From: Herbaspirillum sp.
GTDB taxonomy: Bacteria > Pseudomonadota > Gammaproteobacteria > Burkholderiales > Burkholderiaceae_D
Length of the DNA: 64,000 bases
Assembly (NCBI RefSeq): GCF_017744395.1
Contig: NZ_JAGIBI010000001.1
Location: 620,001-684,000 of the forward strand
Direction of reading: 5' to 3'
Part shown: positions 25,691 to 35,726 of the stretch, one piece after another
Numbering within the stretch: position 1 is the first letter of the stretch
How the letters are laid out: each line of letters opens with the position of its first letter
Position numbers and translations under genes: made by a program
Notes under the pieces: model-generated
Databases searched by the model: none
Seen by the model: the letters and a program-made list of their open reading frames with translations, nothing else
What the model was told of the DNA's origin: nothing

Positions 25691-26884
25691 ATGCTTACCG
25701 ATGCACAACTGGCCATCATCAAATCCACCGTCCCCTTGCTGGAAAGCGGCGGCGAGGCGCTGACCACGCATTTCTACAAGCTGCTCATGCGCGATTATCC
25801 GCAAGTGCAGCCGCTGTTCAACCGCGCCCACCAGGCCAGCGGCGACCAGCCGCGCGCACTGGCCCACGGCGTGCTGATGTATGCGCGCCATATCGACCGC
25901 CTGGAAGCCCTCGGCCCGCTGGCCGCGCAGATCATCAACAAGCACGTGGCGGTGCAGGTCATGCCGGAGCACTATCCGATGGTCGGCGATTGCCTGCTGC
26001 GCGCCATCCGCGAAGTGCTGGGCGCGGAGATCGCCACCGATGCCGTGATCGATGCCTGGGCCGCCGCCTACGGCCAACTGGCCGACATCCTGATCGGCGC
26101 CGAGAAACAGCAATACGATGCCAAGGCCTCCGCTCCCGGCGGCTGGCGCGGCGCCCGCAACTTCATCGTGGCGCGCAAGGTGGCCGAGAGCGACGAAATC
26201 ACTTCCTTCTATTTCCGCCCGCAGGACGGCGGCGCCCTGCTCGACTTCCAGCCCGGCCAGTACATCGGCCTGCGCATGGTGGTCGACGGCCTGGAACAAC
26301 GCCGCCAGTATTCCCTGTCGGCGCCGCTGAACGTGCCCGGCCAGCCGCCGCAATACCGCATCAGCGTCAAGCGCGAAGCCGACGGCAAGGTTTCGCGCTA
26401 CCTGCACGATGAAGTGCGGGAAGGCTCCGTGGTCGAACTGTTTCCGCCCTCGGGCGACTTCTCGCTGACCGCCAGCGACAGGCCGCTGGTGCTCATCAGC
26501 GGCGGCGTCGGCATCACGCCCATGCTGACCATGCTCAATGCCGCCCTGCAAAGCGGCCGCGCCGTGCACTTCATCCATGCCGCACGCGACGGCGGCGTGC
26601 ACGCCTTCCGCGAATACGTCGACGCGCTGGCCGAACGCCATCCGCAACTGCGCCGCTTCTTCTGCTACGAACGCGCGCGCGACGGCGACCGCCAGCCCGA
26701 CGCCACCGGCCTGATCGACCGCGAACTGCTGCAGCGCTGGATGCCTGCCAGCACCGACGTCGACGCCTACTTCGTCGGCCCCAAGCCGTTCATGAAGGCG
26801 ATCAAGCGCTACCTGCGCGAGATCGGCGTGCCGGAAGCGCAAAGCCGTTACGAATTCTTCGGCCCGGCCGCCGCGCTGGAGTGA
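25691..26884 (+). CDS. hmp: Flavohaemoglobin, nitric oxide dioxygenase
   Basis: A 397-residue protein that oxidises NO to nitrate using O2, NAD(P)H, FAD and haem in the cytoplasm. The globin domain (1-138) has the distal Y29 and Q53 and the proximal haem ligand H85 at the same positions as the E. coli protein. The FAD domain has the RQYSLS motif and the NAD domain has GGVGITPM. The length is that of the family. The start MLTDAQLAII at 25691 fits the globin start. Expression is predicted to need sigma-54 and NorR from the sites upstream. An intrinsic terminator follows. Confidence 0.97.
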   Translation: MLTDAQLAIIKSTVPLLESGGEALTTHFYKLLMRDYPQVQPLFNRAHQASGDQPRALAHGVLMYARHIDRLEALGPLAAQIINKHVAVQVMPEHYPMVGDCLLRAIREVLGAEIATDAVIDAWAAAYGQLADILIGAEKQQYDAKASAPGGWRGARNFIVARKVAESDEITSFYFRPQDGGALLDFQPGQYIGLRMVVDGLEQRRQYSLSAPLNVPGQPPQYRISVKREADGKVSRYLHDEVREGSVVELFPPSGDFSLTASDRPLVLISGGVGITPMLTMLNAALQSGRAVHFIHAARDGGVHAFREYVDALAERHPQLRRFFCYERARDGDRQPDATGLIDRELLQRWMPASTDVDAYFVGPKPFMKAIKRYLREIGVPEAQSRYEFFGPAAALE

Positions 26885-26941
26885 ATATCGGCAGGCACGC
26901 GGCCAAAGCAGCCTGACCTGCCTGATATTTCATCGCAAGGC

Positions 26942-26982
26942 AAAAAGCCTCGTTTCCCGGCAACGGGAGGCGAGGCTTTTTT
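26942..26982 (+). terminator. Intrinsic terminator after hmp
   Basis: The stem AAGCCTCG/CGAGGCTT (26945-26952 with 26971-26978), extended by A:T pairs, is followed by a T run. The rest of the 360-base gap up to 27244 holds the citA leader and shows no gene. Confidence 0.85.
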
Positions 26983-27244
26983 ACATGGCATCGCGCACTT
27001 GCCTGATGAAAAACGCGCGTTTCCAACGCTTTTCGGCGCCGAACCTTTCATCCAGCCATCGAAAAAACCGAAATCTGCATGGCCGGCGCGGCTTTACCGT
27101 CCACGCGCAGGTTTTCGGGGATAGAATCGGCGGCGCAATAGCTGACACACAAAAAAAGATCCTGATTAAAACCGGCCCCACACCGGCGAGACAGGCACAA
27201 GACCGGATACACGGTCCGCCCAACACATAAATGAGGCACTCAAC

Positions 27245-28528
27245 ATGACTACATCCACATCTTCGCAATCGAAGCTTTCCACGGTGCTGCGCGTTACCAG
27301 CGGCAACTTCATGGAAATGTTCGATTTCTTCCTGTTCGGCTTCTACGCGACGCACATCTCGAAAGCGTTTTTCCCCAGCGACAATGAATTCGCCTCGCTG
27401 ATGCTGACCTTCATGACCTTCGGCGCCGGCTTCCTGATGCGTCCGCTGGGCGCCATCATCCTGGGCGCCTACGTCGACCGCGTCGGCCGCCGCCAGGGCC
27501 TGATCGTGACGCTGGCGCTGATGGCGCTGGGCACCATGCTGATCGCCTTCGTTCCCAGCTACGCCACCATCGGCGCGCTGGCGCCGTTGCTGGTGCTGGT
27601 CGGCCGCCTGCTGCAAGGCTTCTCGGCCGGCGTGGAGCTGGGCGGCGTATCGGTCTACTTGGCTGAAATGGCTACTCCCGGCAAAAAGGGCTTCTATGTG
27701 AGCTGGCAGTCCGGCAGCCAGCAAGTGGCCATCATCGTGGCGGCCGCCATCGGCTACCTGCTGTCGACCAACCTGACGCCGGCCGATGTCGGCGCCTGGG
27801 GCTGGCGCATCCCCTTCTTCATCGGCTGCCTGATTGTGCCGGTGCTGTTCATGATCCGCCGTTCGCTGCAGGAAACCGAAGAGTTCATGCGCCGCAAGCA
27901 CCGCCCGACCACCGGCCAGATCTTCCGCTCGATGATCGAGAACTGGAAGCTGGTGATCGCCGGCATGATGCTGGTGTCGATGACCACCGTCTCGTTCTAC
28001 CTGATCACCGTCTATACGCCGACCTTCGGCAAGAGCGTGCTCAAGCTGTCGACCGAAGCCAGCCTGATCGTGACCTTGTGCGTGGGCCTGTCGAACTTCT
28101 TCTGGCTGCCGGTCATGGGCGCCCTGTCGGACCGCATCGGCCGCCGCCCGATCCTGGTGGCGTTCACCGTGCTGACCATCCTGACCGCCTATCCGGCCGT
28201 GAACTGGCTGGTGCATGACGCCAGCTTCGCCAAGATGCTGGTGGTCGAGCTGTGGCTGTCCTTCCTCTACGCCAGCTACAACGGCGCGATGGTGGTGGCG
28301 CTGACCGAAGTGATGCCGGCTGAAGTGCGCACCGCCGGTTTCTCGCTGGCCTACAGCCTGGCCACGGCCGTGTTCGGCGGCTTCACCCCGGCCATTGCCA
28401 CCGGCCTGATCGAGTACACCGGCGACAAGGCCGCGCCCGGCATCTGGATGAGCGCCGCCGCCGTGTGCGGCCTGCTCGCCACTTTCATCCTCTACCGCAA
28501 GCAGGCCGGCAAAGCCGTGCCGGCCTGA
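27245..28528 (+). CDS. citA: Citrate/tricarballylate:proton symporter (MHS family)
   Basis: A 427-residue inner-membrane carrier that closely follows the CitA/CitH type. Landmarks are [17 protein letters not shown] in helix 1, [17 protein letters not shown] in the first loop, [16 protein letters not shown] and the C-terminal [19 protein letters not shown] block. CitA takes up citrate with protons; TcuC relatives carry tricarballylate. No tcuA/tcuB neighbours are present, so citrate is the likelier substrate. Lying just before isocitrate dehydrogenase it fits TCA-cycle feeding, although a terminator separates the two. Confidence 0.9.
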   Translation: MTTSTSSQSKLSTVLRVTSGNFMEMFDFFLFGFYATHISKAFFPSDNEFASLMLTFMTFGAGFLMRPLGAIILGAYVDRVGRRQGLIVTLALMALGTMLIAFVPSYATIGALAPLLVLVGRLLQGFSAGVELGGVSVYLAEMATPGKKGFYVSWQSGSQQVAIIVAAAIGYLLSTNLTPADVGAWGWRIPFFIGCLIVPVLFMIRRSLQETEEFMRRKHRPTTGQIFRSMIENWKLVIAGMMLVSMTTVSFYLITVYTPTFGKSVLKLSTEASLIVTLCVGLSNFFWLPVMGALSDRIGRRPILVAFTVLTILTAYPAVNWLVHDASFAKMLVVELWLSFLYASYNGAMVVALTEVMPAEVRTAGFSLAYSLATAVFGGFTPAIATGLIEYTGDKAAPGIWMSAAAVCGLLATFILYRKQAGKAVPA

Positions 28529-28558
28529 GTATCGGGACATTGCAATAGCTATTGAACA

Positions 28559-28583
28559 GGGCCGCTGATGCGGCCCTTTTTTT
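28559..28583 (+). terminator. Intrinsic terminator after citA
   Basis: GGGCCGC/GCGGCCC stem, TGAT loop, seven T. It ends the citA transcript, so icd needs its own promoter. Confidence 0.9.
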
Positions 28584-28635
28584 GGGCCTTGATGCCATTG
28601 AGACAACATCCGGATCAAGACCCATGCAAAAAATT

Positions 28636-28661
28636 CTTCAAGTCTTATATAAGAGTTGAAG
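28636..28661. promoter_or_regulatory. 26-bp palindromic operator upstream of icd
   Basis: CTTCAA-G-TCTTATATAAGA-G-TTGAAG is a palindrome interrupted only by the two symmetric G bases; the 12-bp centre is perfect. It lies about 250 bases before the icd start. From memory, TCTTATATAAGA-like sites have been predicted before TCA-cycle genes of betaproteobacteria as GntR-type operators; I cannot verify that here. The rest of 28584-28907 shows no gene. Confidence 0.6.
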
Positions 28662-28907
28662 CATTTCGGCGCGCTTAGGAGTAAACTACCGTCTGTTTTT
28701 TGCCGCGGCATCTGAGGGAAAGACGAGACGCTGCCGGAAGAAGGCGGTTTCCCCCGGGAAACGACGGTTTTTGCCGGCAGGAGATTGCCGCCCCCAGCCA
28801 ACGGCATGCGGATGCCTCAGCCACAAGCACACGATGCACCGCATACCGGGCGACCGGACGGCACATGCAGCACAGCACATCAACACACCAACAGCAAGGA
28901 CATCATC

Positions 28908-31136
28908 GTGACTACAGGTAACCCGACCATTATCTATACGCTGACTGACGAGGCACCCTATCTGGCGACCCACTCGCTTCTGCCTATCGTCAAGAAGTTC
29001 ACCGCGCAAGCCGGCATCGACGTCGTCGAGAGCGACATCTCGGTGGCTGCGCGTATCCTGGCGGAATTCTCCGAGTTCCTGACCGATGAGCAGAAAGTGC
29101 CCGACACCCTGGCCGAACTGGGCGCCCTGACCCAGAAGCCGGAAGCCAACATCATCAAGCTGCCCAACATCAGCGCCTCGATCCTGCAGCTGCAGGCGGC
29201 CATCCGCGAACTGCAAAACCGCGGCTACAAGCTGCCCGACTACCCGGAAAACCCGGTTACCGACGAAGAGAAGGCGATCCAGAAGCGCTACGCCAAGGTC
29301 ACCGGCAGCGCCGTGAACCCGGTCCTGCGCGAAGGCAACTCCGACCGCCGCGCGCCCAACGCCGTCAAGAACTACGCCCGCAAGCACCCGCACTCGATGT
29401 CCAAGTGGAGCATGGCTTCGCGCACCCACGTGGCGCACATGCACGGCGGCGACTTCTACGCCGGCGAAAAGAGCATGACCCTGGACCGCGCGGTCGACGT
29501 CAAGATGGACCTGGTCACCAAGTCCGGCGAAACCATCGTCCTCAAGCCGAAGGTTTCGCTGCAGGCCGGCGAGATCATCGACAGCATGTTCATGAGCAAG
29601 AAGGCGCTGTGCAAGTACTACGAAGAACAGATGCAGGACGCCTTCGAAACCGACCTGCTGCTGTCGGTGCACGTCAAGGCGACCATGATGAAGGTCTCGC
29701 ACCCGATCGTGTTCGGCCACGCCGTGCGCACCTACTACAAGAACACCTTCGAAAAGCACGCCAAGCTGTTCGCCGAGATCGGCGTCAACCCGAACAACGG
29801 CATGTCGGGTGTGTACGAGAAGATCAACACCCTGCCCGAAGCCAAGAAGGCTGAAGTGCTGGCCGACCTGAAGGCCGACGAAGCCAAGCGCCCGCGCCTG
29901 GCCATGGTCGACTCCGCCAAGGGCATCACCAACCTGCACGCCCCCAACGACGTGATCGTCGACGCTTCCATGCCGGCCATGATCCGCGCCGGCGGCAAGA
30001 TGTGGAACGCCGAAGGCAAGACCGAAGACACCAAGGCCCTGCTGCCGGAATCGACCTTCGCCCGCATCTACCAGGAGATGATCAACTTCTGCAAGACCAA
30101 CGGCGCGTTCGACCCGACCACCATGGGCACCGTGCCCAACGTCGGCCTGATGGCCCAGAAGGCCGAGGAATACGGTTCGCACGACAAGACCTTCGAAATC
30201 GCCCAGGACGGCGTGGCGCGCATCGTCACCCTGGATGGCGAAGTGCTGCTGGAAGAAAACGTCGAAGCCGGCGATATCTGGCGCATGTGCCAGGTCAAGG
30301 ACGCCGCGGTGCGCGACTGGGTCAAGCTGGCGGTCACCCGCTCGCGCCTGTCGGGCATGCCGGCCGTGTTCTGGCTGGATCCGTACCGCCCGCACGAAGC
30401 CGAACTGATCAAGAAGGTGCGCACCTACCTGAAGGAGCATGACACCAACGGCCTGGACATCCAGATCATGTCGCAAGTGCGCGCCATGCGTTACACCCTG
30501 GAACGCGTGATCCGCGGCATGGACACCATCTCGGTGACCGGCAACATCCTGCGCGACTACCTGACCGACCTGTTCCCGATCATGGAACTGGGCACCTCGG
30601 CCAAGATGCTGTCGATCGTCCCGCTGATGGCCGGCGGCGGCATGTTCGAAACCGGCGCCGGCGGTTCCGCGCCCAAGCACGTGCAGCAGCTGGTCGGCGA
30701 AAACCACCTGCGCTGGGACTCGCTGGGCGAATTCCTGGCGCTGGCGGTGTCGATCGAAGACGTCGGCATCAAGAACAACAATGCCCGCGCCAAGATCCTG
30801 GCCAAGACGCTGGACGCCGCCACCGGCAAGCTGCTGGACAACAACAAGTCACCCTCCCCCAAGACCGGCGAACTGGACAACCGCGGCAGCCACTTCTACC
30901 TGGCGCTGTACTGGGCCCAGGAACTGGCCGCGCAGAAGGACGACGCCGAACTGGCCAAGCACTTCGCGCCGCTGGCCAAGACGCTGGCCGAGAACGAGCA
31001 GAAGATCGTGGCCGAACTCAACAGCGTGCAGGGCAAGCAGGTCGACATCGGCGGCTACTACATGCCGGACCGCGCCAAGACCTTCGCCGTGATGCGTCCG
31101 AGCGAGACATTCAACAAGGCGCTGGAATCCATCTGA
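28908..31136 (+). CDS. icd: NADP-dependent isocitrate dehydrogenase, monomeric type
   Basis: A 742-residue enzyme of the monomeric IDH family (usual length about 740), which oxidises isocitrate to 2-oxoglutarate with NADP+ in the TCA cycle. Recognisable blocks are [15 protein letters not shown] at the N-terminus, [42 protein letters not shown] and [19 protein letters not shown]. Start is GTG at 28908, seven bases after AAGGA; a longer open frame upstream has no coding character. A large palindrome upstream suggests dedicated control. A terminator follows. Confidence 0.97.
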   Translation: MTTGNPTIIYTLTDEAPYLATHSLLPIVKKFTAQAGIDVVESDISVAARILAEFSEFLTDEQKVPDTLAELGALTQKPEANIIKLPNISASILQLQAAIRELQNRGYKLPDYPENPVTDEEKAIQKRYAKVTGSAVNPVLREGNSDRRAPNAVKNYARKHPHSMSKWSMASRTHVAHMHGGDFYAGEKSMTLDRAVDVKMDLVTKSGETIVLKPKVSLQAGEIIDSMFMSKKALCKYYEEQMQDAFETDLLLSVHVKATMMKVSHPIVFGHAVRTYYKNTFEKHAKLFAEIGVNPNNGMSGVYEKINTLPEAKKAEVLADLKADEAKRPRLAMVDSAKGITNLHAPNDVIVDASMPAMIRAGGKMWNAEGKTEDTKALLPESTFARIYQEMINFCKTNGAFDPTTMGTVPNVGLMAQKAEEYGSHDKTFEIAQDGVARIVTLDGEVLLEENVEAGDIWRMCQVKDAAVRDWVKLAVTRSRLSGMPAVFWLDPYRPHEAELIKKVRTYLKEHDTNGLDIQIMSQVRAMRYTLERVIRGMDTISVTGNILRDYLTDLFPIMELGTSAKMLSIVPLMAGGGMFETGAGGSAPKHVQQLVGENHLRWDSLGEFLALAVSIEDVGIKNNNARAKILAKTLDAATGKLLDNNKSPSPKTGELDNRGSHFYLALYWAQELAAQKDDAELAKHFAPLAKTLAENEQKIVAELNSVQGKQVDIGGYYMPDRAKTFAVMRPSETFNKALESI

Positions 31137-31200
31137 TTCCACACCGGTTTGAATGCCTGCTGCGCATCGCCCGCGATGCGCAGCGCTGGCAGTGACAATG

Positions 31201-31234
31201 AAAAGGGCCGCAATCCACATTGCGGCCCTTTTTT
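31201..31234 (+). terminator. Intrinsic terminator after icd
   Basis: A 10-bp GC-rich stem (31205-31214 with 31219-31228), four-base loop and T run. A second hairpin of ten pairs lies just before it at 31161-31182 and may stabilise the mRNA end. Confidence 0.85.
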
Positions 31235-31311
31235 CATGGCCGGCGCTGGCGGCGGCCGCCCTTCGGCGGCACAATACCGGGCATCCCGTTTCAACCGACC
31301 AGCCAACGGCC

Positions 31312-33219
31312 ATGACCGAAAACGCCAACGACGCCAAGAACGCCAATAACGTTTTTTCGCTGGAACAATTCGAATACCTCTGCTACTCGCGCCAGCATGA
31401 ACCGGCCGCGCGCGAGCTGATGCGCCTGCTGGCGCTGATCGACCGCAACTACGGCAAGCTGGCCGGCAACTTCTCGCTGTCGGTGTCGCCGGCGGTACCG
31501 GCCGCGGAGCTGGAGCAGCATGTGCTGGCGCGGGTCACTAGCGCGATTTCGGCGCTGTTCTCGGATCCGGGCTTCCATGTCAGCCCGGACGGCTTCGGCC
31601 AGCTGATCAACTTCCAGCGCTGGCTGTCGGCGCTGTTCGGCGCCAGCCATTTCATCAATTGCGACCATATCCTGCGTTCGCTCAACCTGGGCGGCCCGGA
31701 GGCGAAAGACTTCCAGGTCAAGCCGCCGGACCTGGTGAAATTCTGCATCCTGTACTCGCCGGAATCGGAACTGCCGCTGGACGTCGAAATGCTGTGGGAA
31801 CAGAACAAGCCGCTGGCCGCGGCATTGTTCATGGCGCTGCTGTCGCCGCGCTTCCTCGGCACGCCGGCGGCGCACTCCAAGCGCGAAGCCCTGCTCGGCT
31901 GGCTGCCCGACCGCCTGCAGGAACTCGAGAGCCTGGATAGCCTGCCGGTCGCCGTCCTGCACGACGTCTACATGCATTGCAGCTATGCCGACCTGCCGCA
32001 GCGCCACCGCATCAAGGGCGCCATCAACGCGCTGATCGAAAAGAAGCTGGCTGAAGCCGGCATCGCCGATATCGATGACTTCGGCGCGCCCGGCGAGGTC
32101 GCCGGGAAACCGGTACTGCTGGTGCTGCTGGAATGGTTTTCCGGCGGCCACTCGATCTACCGCACCCATTCCAAGACACTGGAAGCGGCGCGGCGCCATT
32201 TCCATGTGGTGGCCATCGGCTACCAGGCCAATACCGACGAACTGGGGCGCGCGGTGTTCGACGAATTCATCGCCTTCGACCGTCCCGGCGACTTGCTGGG
32301 CTGCCTGGCCCAGTTGCGCGCGCTGGCCGCGCAGCGCCGGCCGCAGGCGCTGTACATGCCCAGCGTGGGCATGTTCCCGATCACCATGTTCGCCGCCAAC
32401 CTGCGCGTGGCGCCGTTGCAGGTGGCGGCATTGGGCCACCCCGCCACCACCAGTTCCCGGCGCATCGACTACATCAGCGTGGAAGACGACTTCGTCGGCG
32501 ATCCGTCCTGCTTCAGCGAACGGCTGCTGCGCCTGCCTGCCGACGGCCAGCCCTACCGCCCCTCGGCGATTCCCTTCGACGTGCCGGTGCTGGAGCGCGG
32601 CGACAAGCCCTACGTCAACATCGCCATCGCCGCCACCACCATGAAGCTGAACCCGCGCTTCCTGATGGCATGCCAGAAGATCGCCGAACTGGCGCTGCAG
32701 CCGCCCGGCGGGCAGGCGCCGAAGCAGGTGCGCTTCCATTTCCTGATCGGCCAGGCGCAAGGCCTGCTGTACCCGCAACTGCAGCGCCTGGTCCTGCGCT
32801 ATGTGCCCGGCGCCAGCGTTTATCCGCACCAGCCGTACCAGCAATACCTGTCCCTCTTCAACCAGTGCGACATGTTCCTGTCGCCGCTGCCCTTCGGCAA
32901 TACCAACGGCATCATCGACGCCTTCACGGTCGGCTTGCCCGGCGTATGCAAGACCGGTCCGGAAGTGTTCGAGCATATCGACGAAGGCCTGTTCCGCCGC
33001 GTCGGCCTGCCCGACTGGACCATCGCCGCCACGCTGGACGACTACATCCTGGCGGCGGTGAAGATGGTGACCGACTTCGGCGCGCGCGCCGCGCTGTACC
33101 GCCACCTGACCGATCCGCAATACCTGCAGCGGCTGTTCGAAGGCCGCCCGGAATCGCTGGGCGATGCGCTGGTGCAGCTGATCCGCAACCGGGCCGAGGG
33201 GGCGGCGGCGCAAAGCTGA
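31312..33219 (+). CDS. HMW1C-type cytoplasmic N-glycosyltransferase (GT41)
   Basis: A 635-residue protein that matches the HMW1C/NGT branch of glycosyltransferase family 41. It has an all-helical N-terminal domain (about 20-260) and a two-lobed GT-B domain. Diagnostic blocks are YMPSVGMFPITMFAANLR, ALGHPATTSS (near 374), DDFVGDPSCFSERLLRLP, PLPFGNTNGIIDAF (near 528) and CKTGPEVFEHIDEGL. Characterised members transfer glucose or galactose from UDP-sugars to asparagine in N-x-S/T sites of proteins in the cytoplasm, often adhesins. No adhesin or two-partner secretion gene is adjacent, so its acceptor is unknown. Start at 31312 (MTENAND) precedes the helical domain. Confidence 0.85.
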   Translation: MTENANDAKNANNVFSLEQFEYLCYSRQHEPAARELMRLLALIDRNYGKLAGNFSLSVSPAVPAAELEQHVLARVTSAISALFSDPGFHVSPDGFGQLINFQRWLSALFGASHFINCDHILRSLNLGGPEAKDFQVKPPDLVKFCILYSPESELPLDVEMLWEQNKPLAAALFMALLSPRFLGTPAAHSKREALLGWLPDRLQELESLDSLPVAVLHDVYMHCSYADLPQRHRIKGAINALIEKKLAEAGIADIDDFGAPGEVAGKPVLLVLLEWFSGGHSIYRTHSKTLEAARRHFHVVAIGYQANTDELGRAVFDEFIAFDRPGDLLGCLAQLRALAAQRRPQALYMPSVGMFPITMFAANLRVAPLQVAALGHPATTSSRRIDYISVEDDFVGDPSCFSERLLRLPADGQPYRPSAIPFDVPVLERGDKPYVNIAIAATTMKLNPRFLMACQKIAELALQPPGGQAPKQVRFHFLIGQAQGLLYPQLQRLVLRYVPGASVYPHQPYQQYLSLFNQCDMFLSPLPFGNTNGIIDAFTVGLPGVCKTGPEVFEHIDEGLFRRVGLPDWTIAATLDDYILAAVKMVTDFGARAALYRHLTDPQYLQRLFEGRPESLGDALVQLIRNRAEGAAAQS

Positions 33220-33232
33220 ACGCCGGCAAAGA

Positions 33233-33263
33233 AAAAGCCGGCCGCCTTGCGGCGCCGGCTTTT
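33233..33263. terminator. Bidirectional intrinsic terminator
   Basis: The stem AAAAGCCGGC/GCCGGCTTTT between the convergent glycosyltransferase and 67-residue genes can serve both strands. Confidence 0.8.
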
Positions 33264-33288
33264 CATTTCAATGGAAAATCCCGGTGTT

Positions 33289-33492
33289 TCAGACACGGTA
33301 GATCTTTTCTCCCGTCTGGATGATCCTGAACTTCTCATTCGACAAAGGATCGAGCGCCCGCCCGTCGGCCAATTGGTAAGTGCGCTGGCCGGCGGCGGCA
33401 TCGCCCGTCCCGTCCAGTTCGATTTGGTACACCTCTACGTGGTAAGGCGCGCCGGTCTTGCCTTTGGCATCGAATTTTTCCACCAGATCCAT
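33289..33492 (-). CDS. Small hypothetical protein (67 aa)
   Basis: A 67-residue protein that I do not recognise, with alternating strands (APYHVEVYQIELDG, RTYQLADGRAL, KFRIIQTGEKIYRV). It looks like a small beta-rich soluble domain with no signal peptide. The start at 33492 (MDLVEKFDAKGK) is strongly supported by AAGGAG seven bases upstream. A longer frame upstream is not supported. It is a single gene, convergent with the glycosyltransferase. Confidence 0.7.
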   Translation of the reverse strand: MDLVEKFDAKGKTGAPYHVEVYQIELDGTGDAAAGQRTYQLADGRALDPLSNEKFRIIQTGEKIYRV

Positions 33493-33583
33493 CTGTCGTC
33501 TCCTTAAGCTTGGCCCTGTGCCAGGATCAAAGATAGCAGATTTGGCGGCGCTTTCCAGCGCATTGCATGCTGCGCCGCACACA

Positions 33584-34321
33584 TCAGAAATGCAGCGTAA
33601 CGCCCAGGCCGAACTGGCGCGTGACCTCGGCCTTGTTGAGGCCGAATTTGGCGCCGACATCGAGATCGACGCTCTCGTTGGGCGACCAGATCACCCCCAC
33701 CAGGCCATACGCCGGCCAGGTGCGGTTGGCGCGATCGGCATTCTGCGCCACGCCGGTGTCGGCCACCAGCCGCCACTGCTCATTGAGCGCATACCAGACG
33801 GCGGCCGAAGTGCGCCATGCCAGGCGGCGCTTGGCGGCATCGTCGCTGTCGAGCTGGTAGCGGCTGTAGTTCAGGCCGGCATTGCCGTGCAAGGTCCAGG
33901 GGCCGGTCTCATAGGAGGCGATCGCGGTCAGGCCCAGGCCGCTCCTGCCGTTGCCCAGCCCCTTGTCCACATCGCCGCTGGGCAGGAACAGTTCCGGCTT
34001 GAGGGCCAGCGCCAGCCCGTCCCGGTCGTAGTAGCGCCATTTGGCGCCGAGCGAATAGTCGCCCACGCCGCTGCCGCCAGGCGACTGGAAGGTCAGTGGG
34101 AGATTGGCGAACAGATCCAGCCTGTCGGTGACGCCATAGGTGTAGGTGAATGCCCCGGTATGCCCGGCCTGGCCCGCCTGCCGGCTCCAATCGGTATTGG
34201 TTTCGATCTGGTGGCGCCCGTCTCCCTGCACCCCGGCGTCGTCCGTCACCAGCGGGTGGGCGGCGAAGGCCGGCTTCATCATCACGCAGAGCAGCCAGGA
34301 TGCGCACAGGATTTTTTTCAT
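33584..34321 (-). CDS. Outer-membrane beta-barrel transporter (phenol-degradation MetA-like family)
   Basis: A 245-residue exported protein with signal peptide (MKKILCASWLL..., cleavage after AFA near residue 22) and alternating amphipathic strands ending in aromatic F (GLGVTLHF), as in outer-membrane barrels. The pattern HPLVTDDAGVQGDGRHQIETN matches the Phenol_MetA_deg family of putative channels. Cargo is unknown. Two starts five codons apart (34336 and 34321) are possible; the second has AGGCGG before it and begins the signal peptide. The 457-base gap to the next gene (34337-34793) contains an 8-bp inverted repeat at 34564-34582 but no convincing gene. Confidence 0.8.
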   Translation of the reverse strand: MKKILCASWLLCVMMKPAFAAHPLVTDDAGVQGDGRHQIETNTDWSRQAGQAGHTGAFTYTYGVTDRLDLFANLPLTFQSPGGSGVGDYSLGAKWRYYDRDGLALALKPELFLPSGDVDKGLGNGRSGLGLTAIASYETGPWTLHGNAGLNYSRYQLDSDDAAKRRLAWRTSAAVWYALNEQWRLVADTGVAQNADRANRTWPAYGLVGVIWSPNESVDLDVGAKFGLNKAEVTRQFGLGVTLHF

Positions 34322-34793
34322 AAACCGCCTGTTCATAATGCGATGCGCGTAACGGGCAATTCCCGGACAGGATGCTTGCGGCTCCCCCGCGGAGCGTACT
34401 CCGCAGCCGGCAAGGCGGACGAGCCCCGATGGACTCGGCCCGTTACGTTATTTTGTTTATTGACTGCGGCAAGCGCCGCGATATCTTGGATGGATGGGAG
34501 CACGATGTCGCTGGCATCCGGCTGGCCCCATTCCGGGCCGGAGGTGGAAAAGCGCAAATGGAAGCCCGCATCACATGCGGGCCGACCGCCCAGGATTGCC
34601 GGCGGCGCCTGTATCGCAAGCCGCGGTGAAACGGCAGCCGGCATCCACATCCAAGCCGGGCGCCATACTAGCATCCCAGTATGACGGTTCAAATACAAAA
34701 CCCGGGCTTGTGCGGATTTCCAACGGATTGTGAGCGGGATGTCGGAACATGCCGTCATTTCGATACATGTTGAAGTTCAGGCCCACCGCAAAA

Positions 34794-35726
34794 TCAGTCC
34801 GGCTGCTTGGCCGCCTCCGCGAGCTCGGCGCCGATTTCCGGCAGCGCCCGGGTCGAGATGCGCAGCAAGGTACCCCAGTCGCTCCAATCCCACGACACCC
34901 TGGAACAGATGTACTCCACGCTCGACAAGGGCAGATCGAAACGCGCAGCCAGTTGCAGCAAACGAGGCAGCAGGCGGCCGCGGGTCTCGGCGTCGGCGAT
35001 GCAGACATCGGCGACGCATCCCGCCAGTTCCAGTACACGCGCCAGCGCCTGCTGGCGGTCGCTTTCGTCCAGTCCCGATTCATCGGGGTTTTCATGGTGC
35101 AGGACGGCAGTGCAAAACAGCTTGGGGAAATGCCAGTCTTCCATCATCGCCGCGGCCAGCGCCAGGTGGTCGAAGCCGAATGCCGCCCGCTCCTTGTCCA
35201 GCAAGTCCTGCCCTTGCGGCTTGTCCTGCAAAATCTCGCCATAGCGCTTGGGGCGCGCCGACGCCAATCCGAGGCGGCCGATGCCGGCCAGCAGGCCGTT
35301 GGTGAACATTTCCGCCGGCGGCGCCACCTGCAGCATTTCGCCCAGGGCCTGGCCGGCGCATGCCATCGCCGTGGAACGGCCCCAGAACGCGTCGTAGTCG
35401 AACTCCTTGCAGTCGCCGCGGCGCGCCGACTCGGTCAGCGAAATCGCCAGCGCCATCTGGCGCACCGCGTGCAGGCCGATCATCAGCAGCAGCTCGACAT
35501 TGACCGACGCCACCATGCGCCCCTTGTTGATGTTGGGGATGTTGGCGATCTGGATCAGGCGGCCCGCCAGCACCGGGTCGCCCTGCACTTGCGCGACCAG
35601 GTCGGGCAGCGAAATGTCTTCCTGCTGGCACATCTGCATGATGTTGAGCCGCACGCCGGACGGGGCCGGCAACACTTCCGAATCCTGCAGTTCACGAAAT
35701 GTTTGAGGCTCGATATAAGTCGACAT
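34794..35726 (-). CDS. HDOD-domain signalling protein
   Basis: A 310-residue cytoplasmic protein made of one HDOD domain. The N-terminal part reads LPAPSGVRLNIMQMCQQEDI, with DPVLAGRLIQIANIPNI and the helical core GLHAVRQMALAISL. The domain is related to HD phosphohydrolases but usually lacks the metal site, and acts in signalling, often linked to c-di-GMP or the stringent response. No partner domain such as GGDEF or CheY is fused. It is divergent to an orphan amino-acid binding protein; the 335-base gap between them (35727-36061) shows promoter-like A+T-rich segments only. Confidence 0.85.
   Translation of the reverse strand: MSTYIEPQTFRELQDSEVLPAPSGVRLNIMQMCQQEDISLPDLVAQVQGDPVLAGRLIQIANIPNINKGRMVASVNVELLLMIGLHAVRQMALAISLTESARRGDCKEFDYDAFWGRSTAMACAGQALGEMLQVAPPAEMFTNGLLAGIGRLGLASARPKRYGEILQDKPQGQDLLDKERAAFGFDHLALAAAMMEDWHFPKLFCTAVLHHENPDESGLDESDRQQALARVLELAGCVADVCIADAETRGRLLPRLLQLAARFDLPLSSVEYICSRVSWDWSDWGTLLRISTRALPEIGAELAEAAKQPD

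Noticed and set aside
15346..28528. Idea that the MHS carrier at 15346-16674 is a duplicate of citA at 27245-28528
   Set aside because: Both belong to one family, but helix 1, the loops and flanking genes differ clearly. They look like paralogues of old divergence.
28686..30707. 673-codon minus-strand frame opposite icd
   Set aside because: The opposite strand encodes an unmistakable isocitrate dehydrogenase; this frame has a repetitive Asp/His/Val composition without motifs.
34380..34420. Possible c-di-GMP riboswitch upstream of the outer-membrane transporter gene
   Set aside because: GC-rich hairpins are present, but the conserved GEMM core bases are missing on either strand.
34333..34758. 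141-codon minus-strand frame in the gap before the HDOD gene
   Set aside because: There is no ribosome-binding site, no domain and an irregular codon pattern. It is not convincing enough to call a gene.
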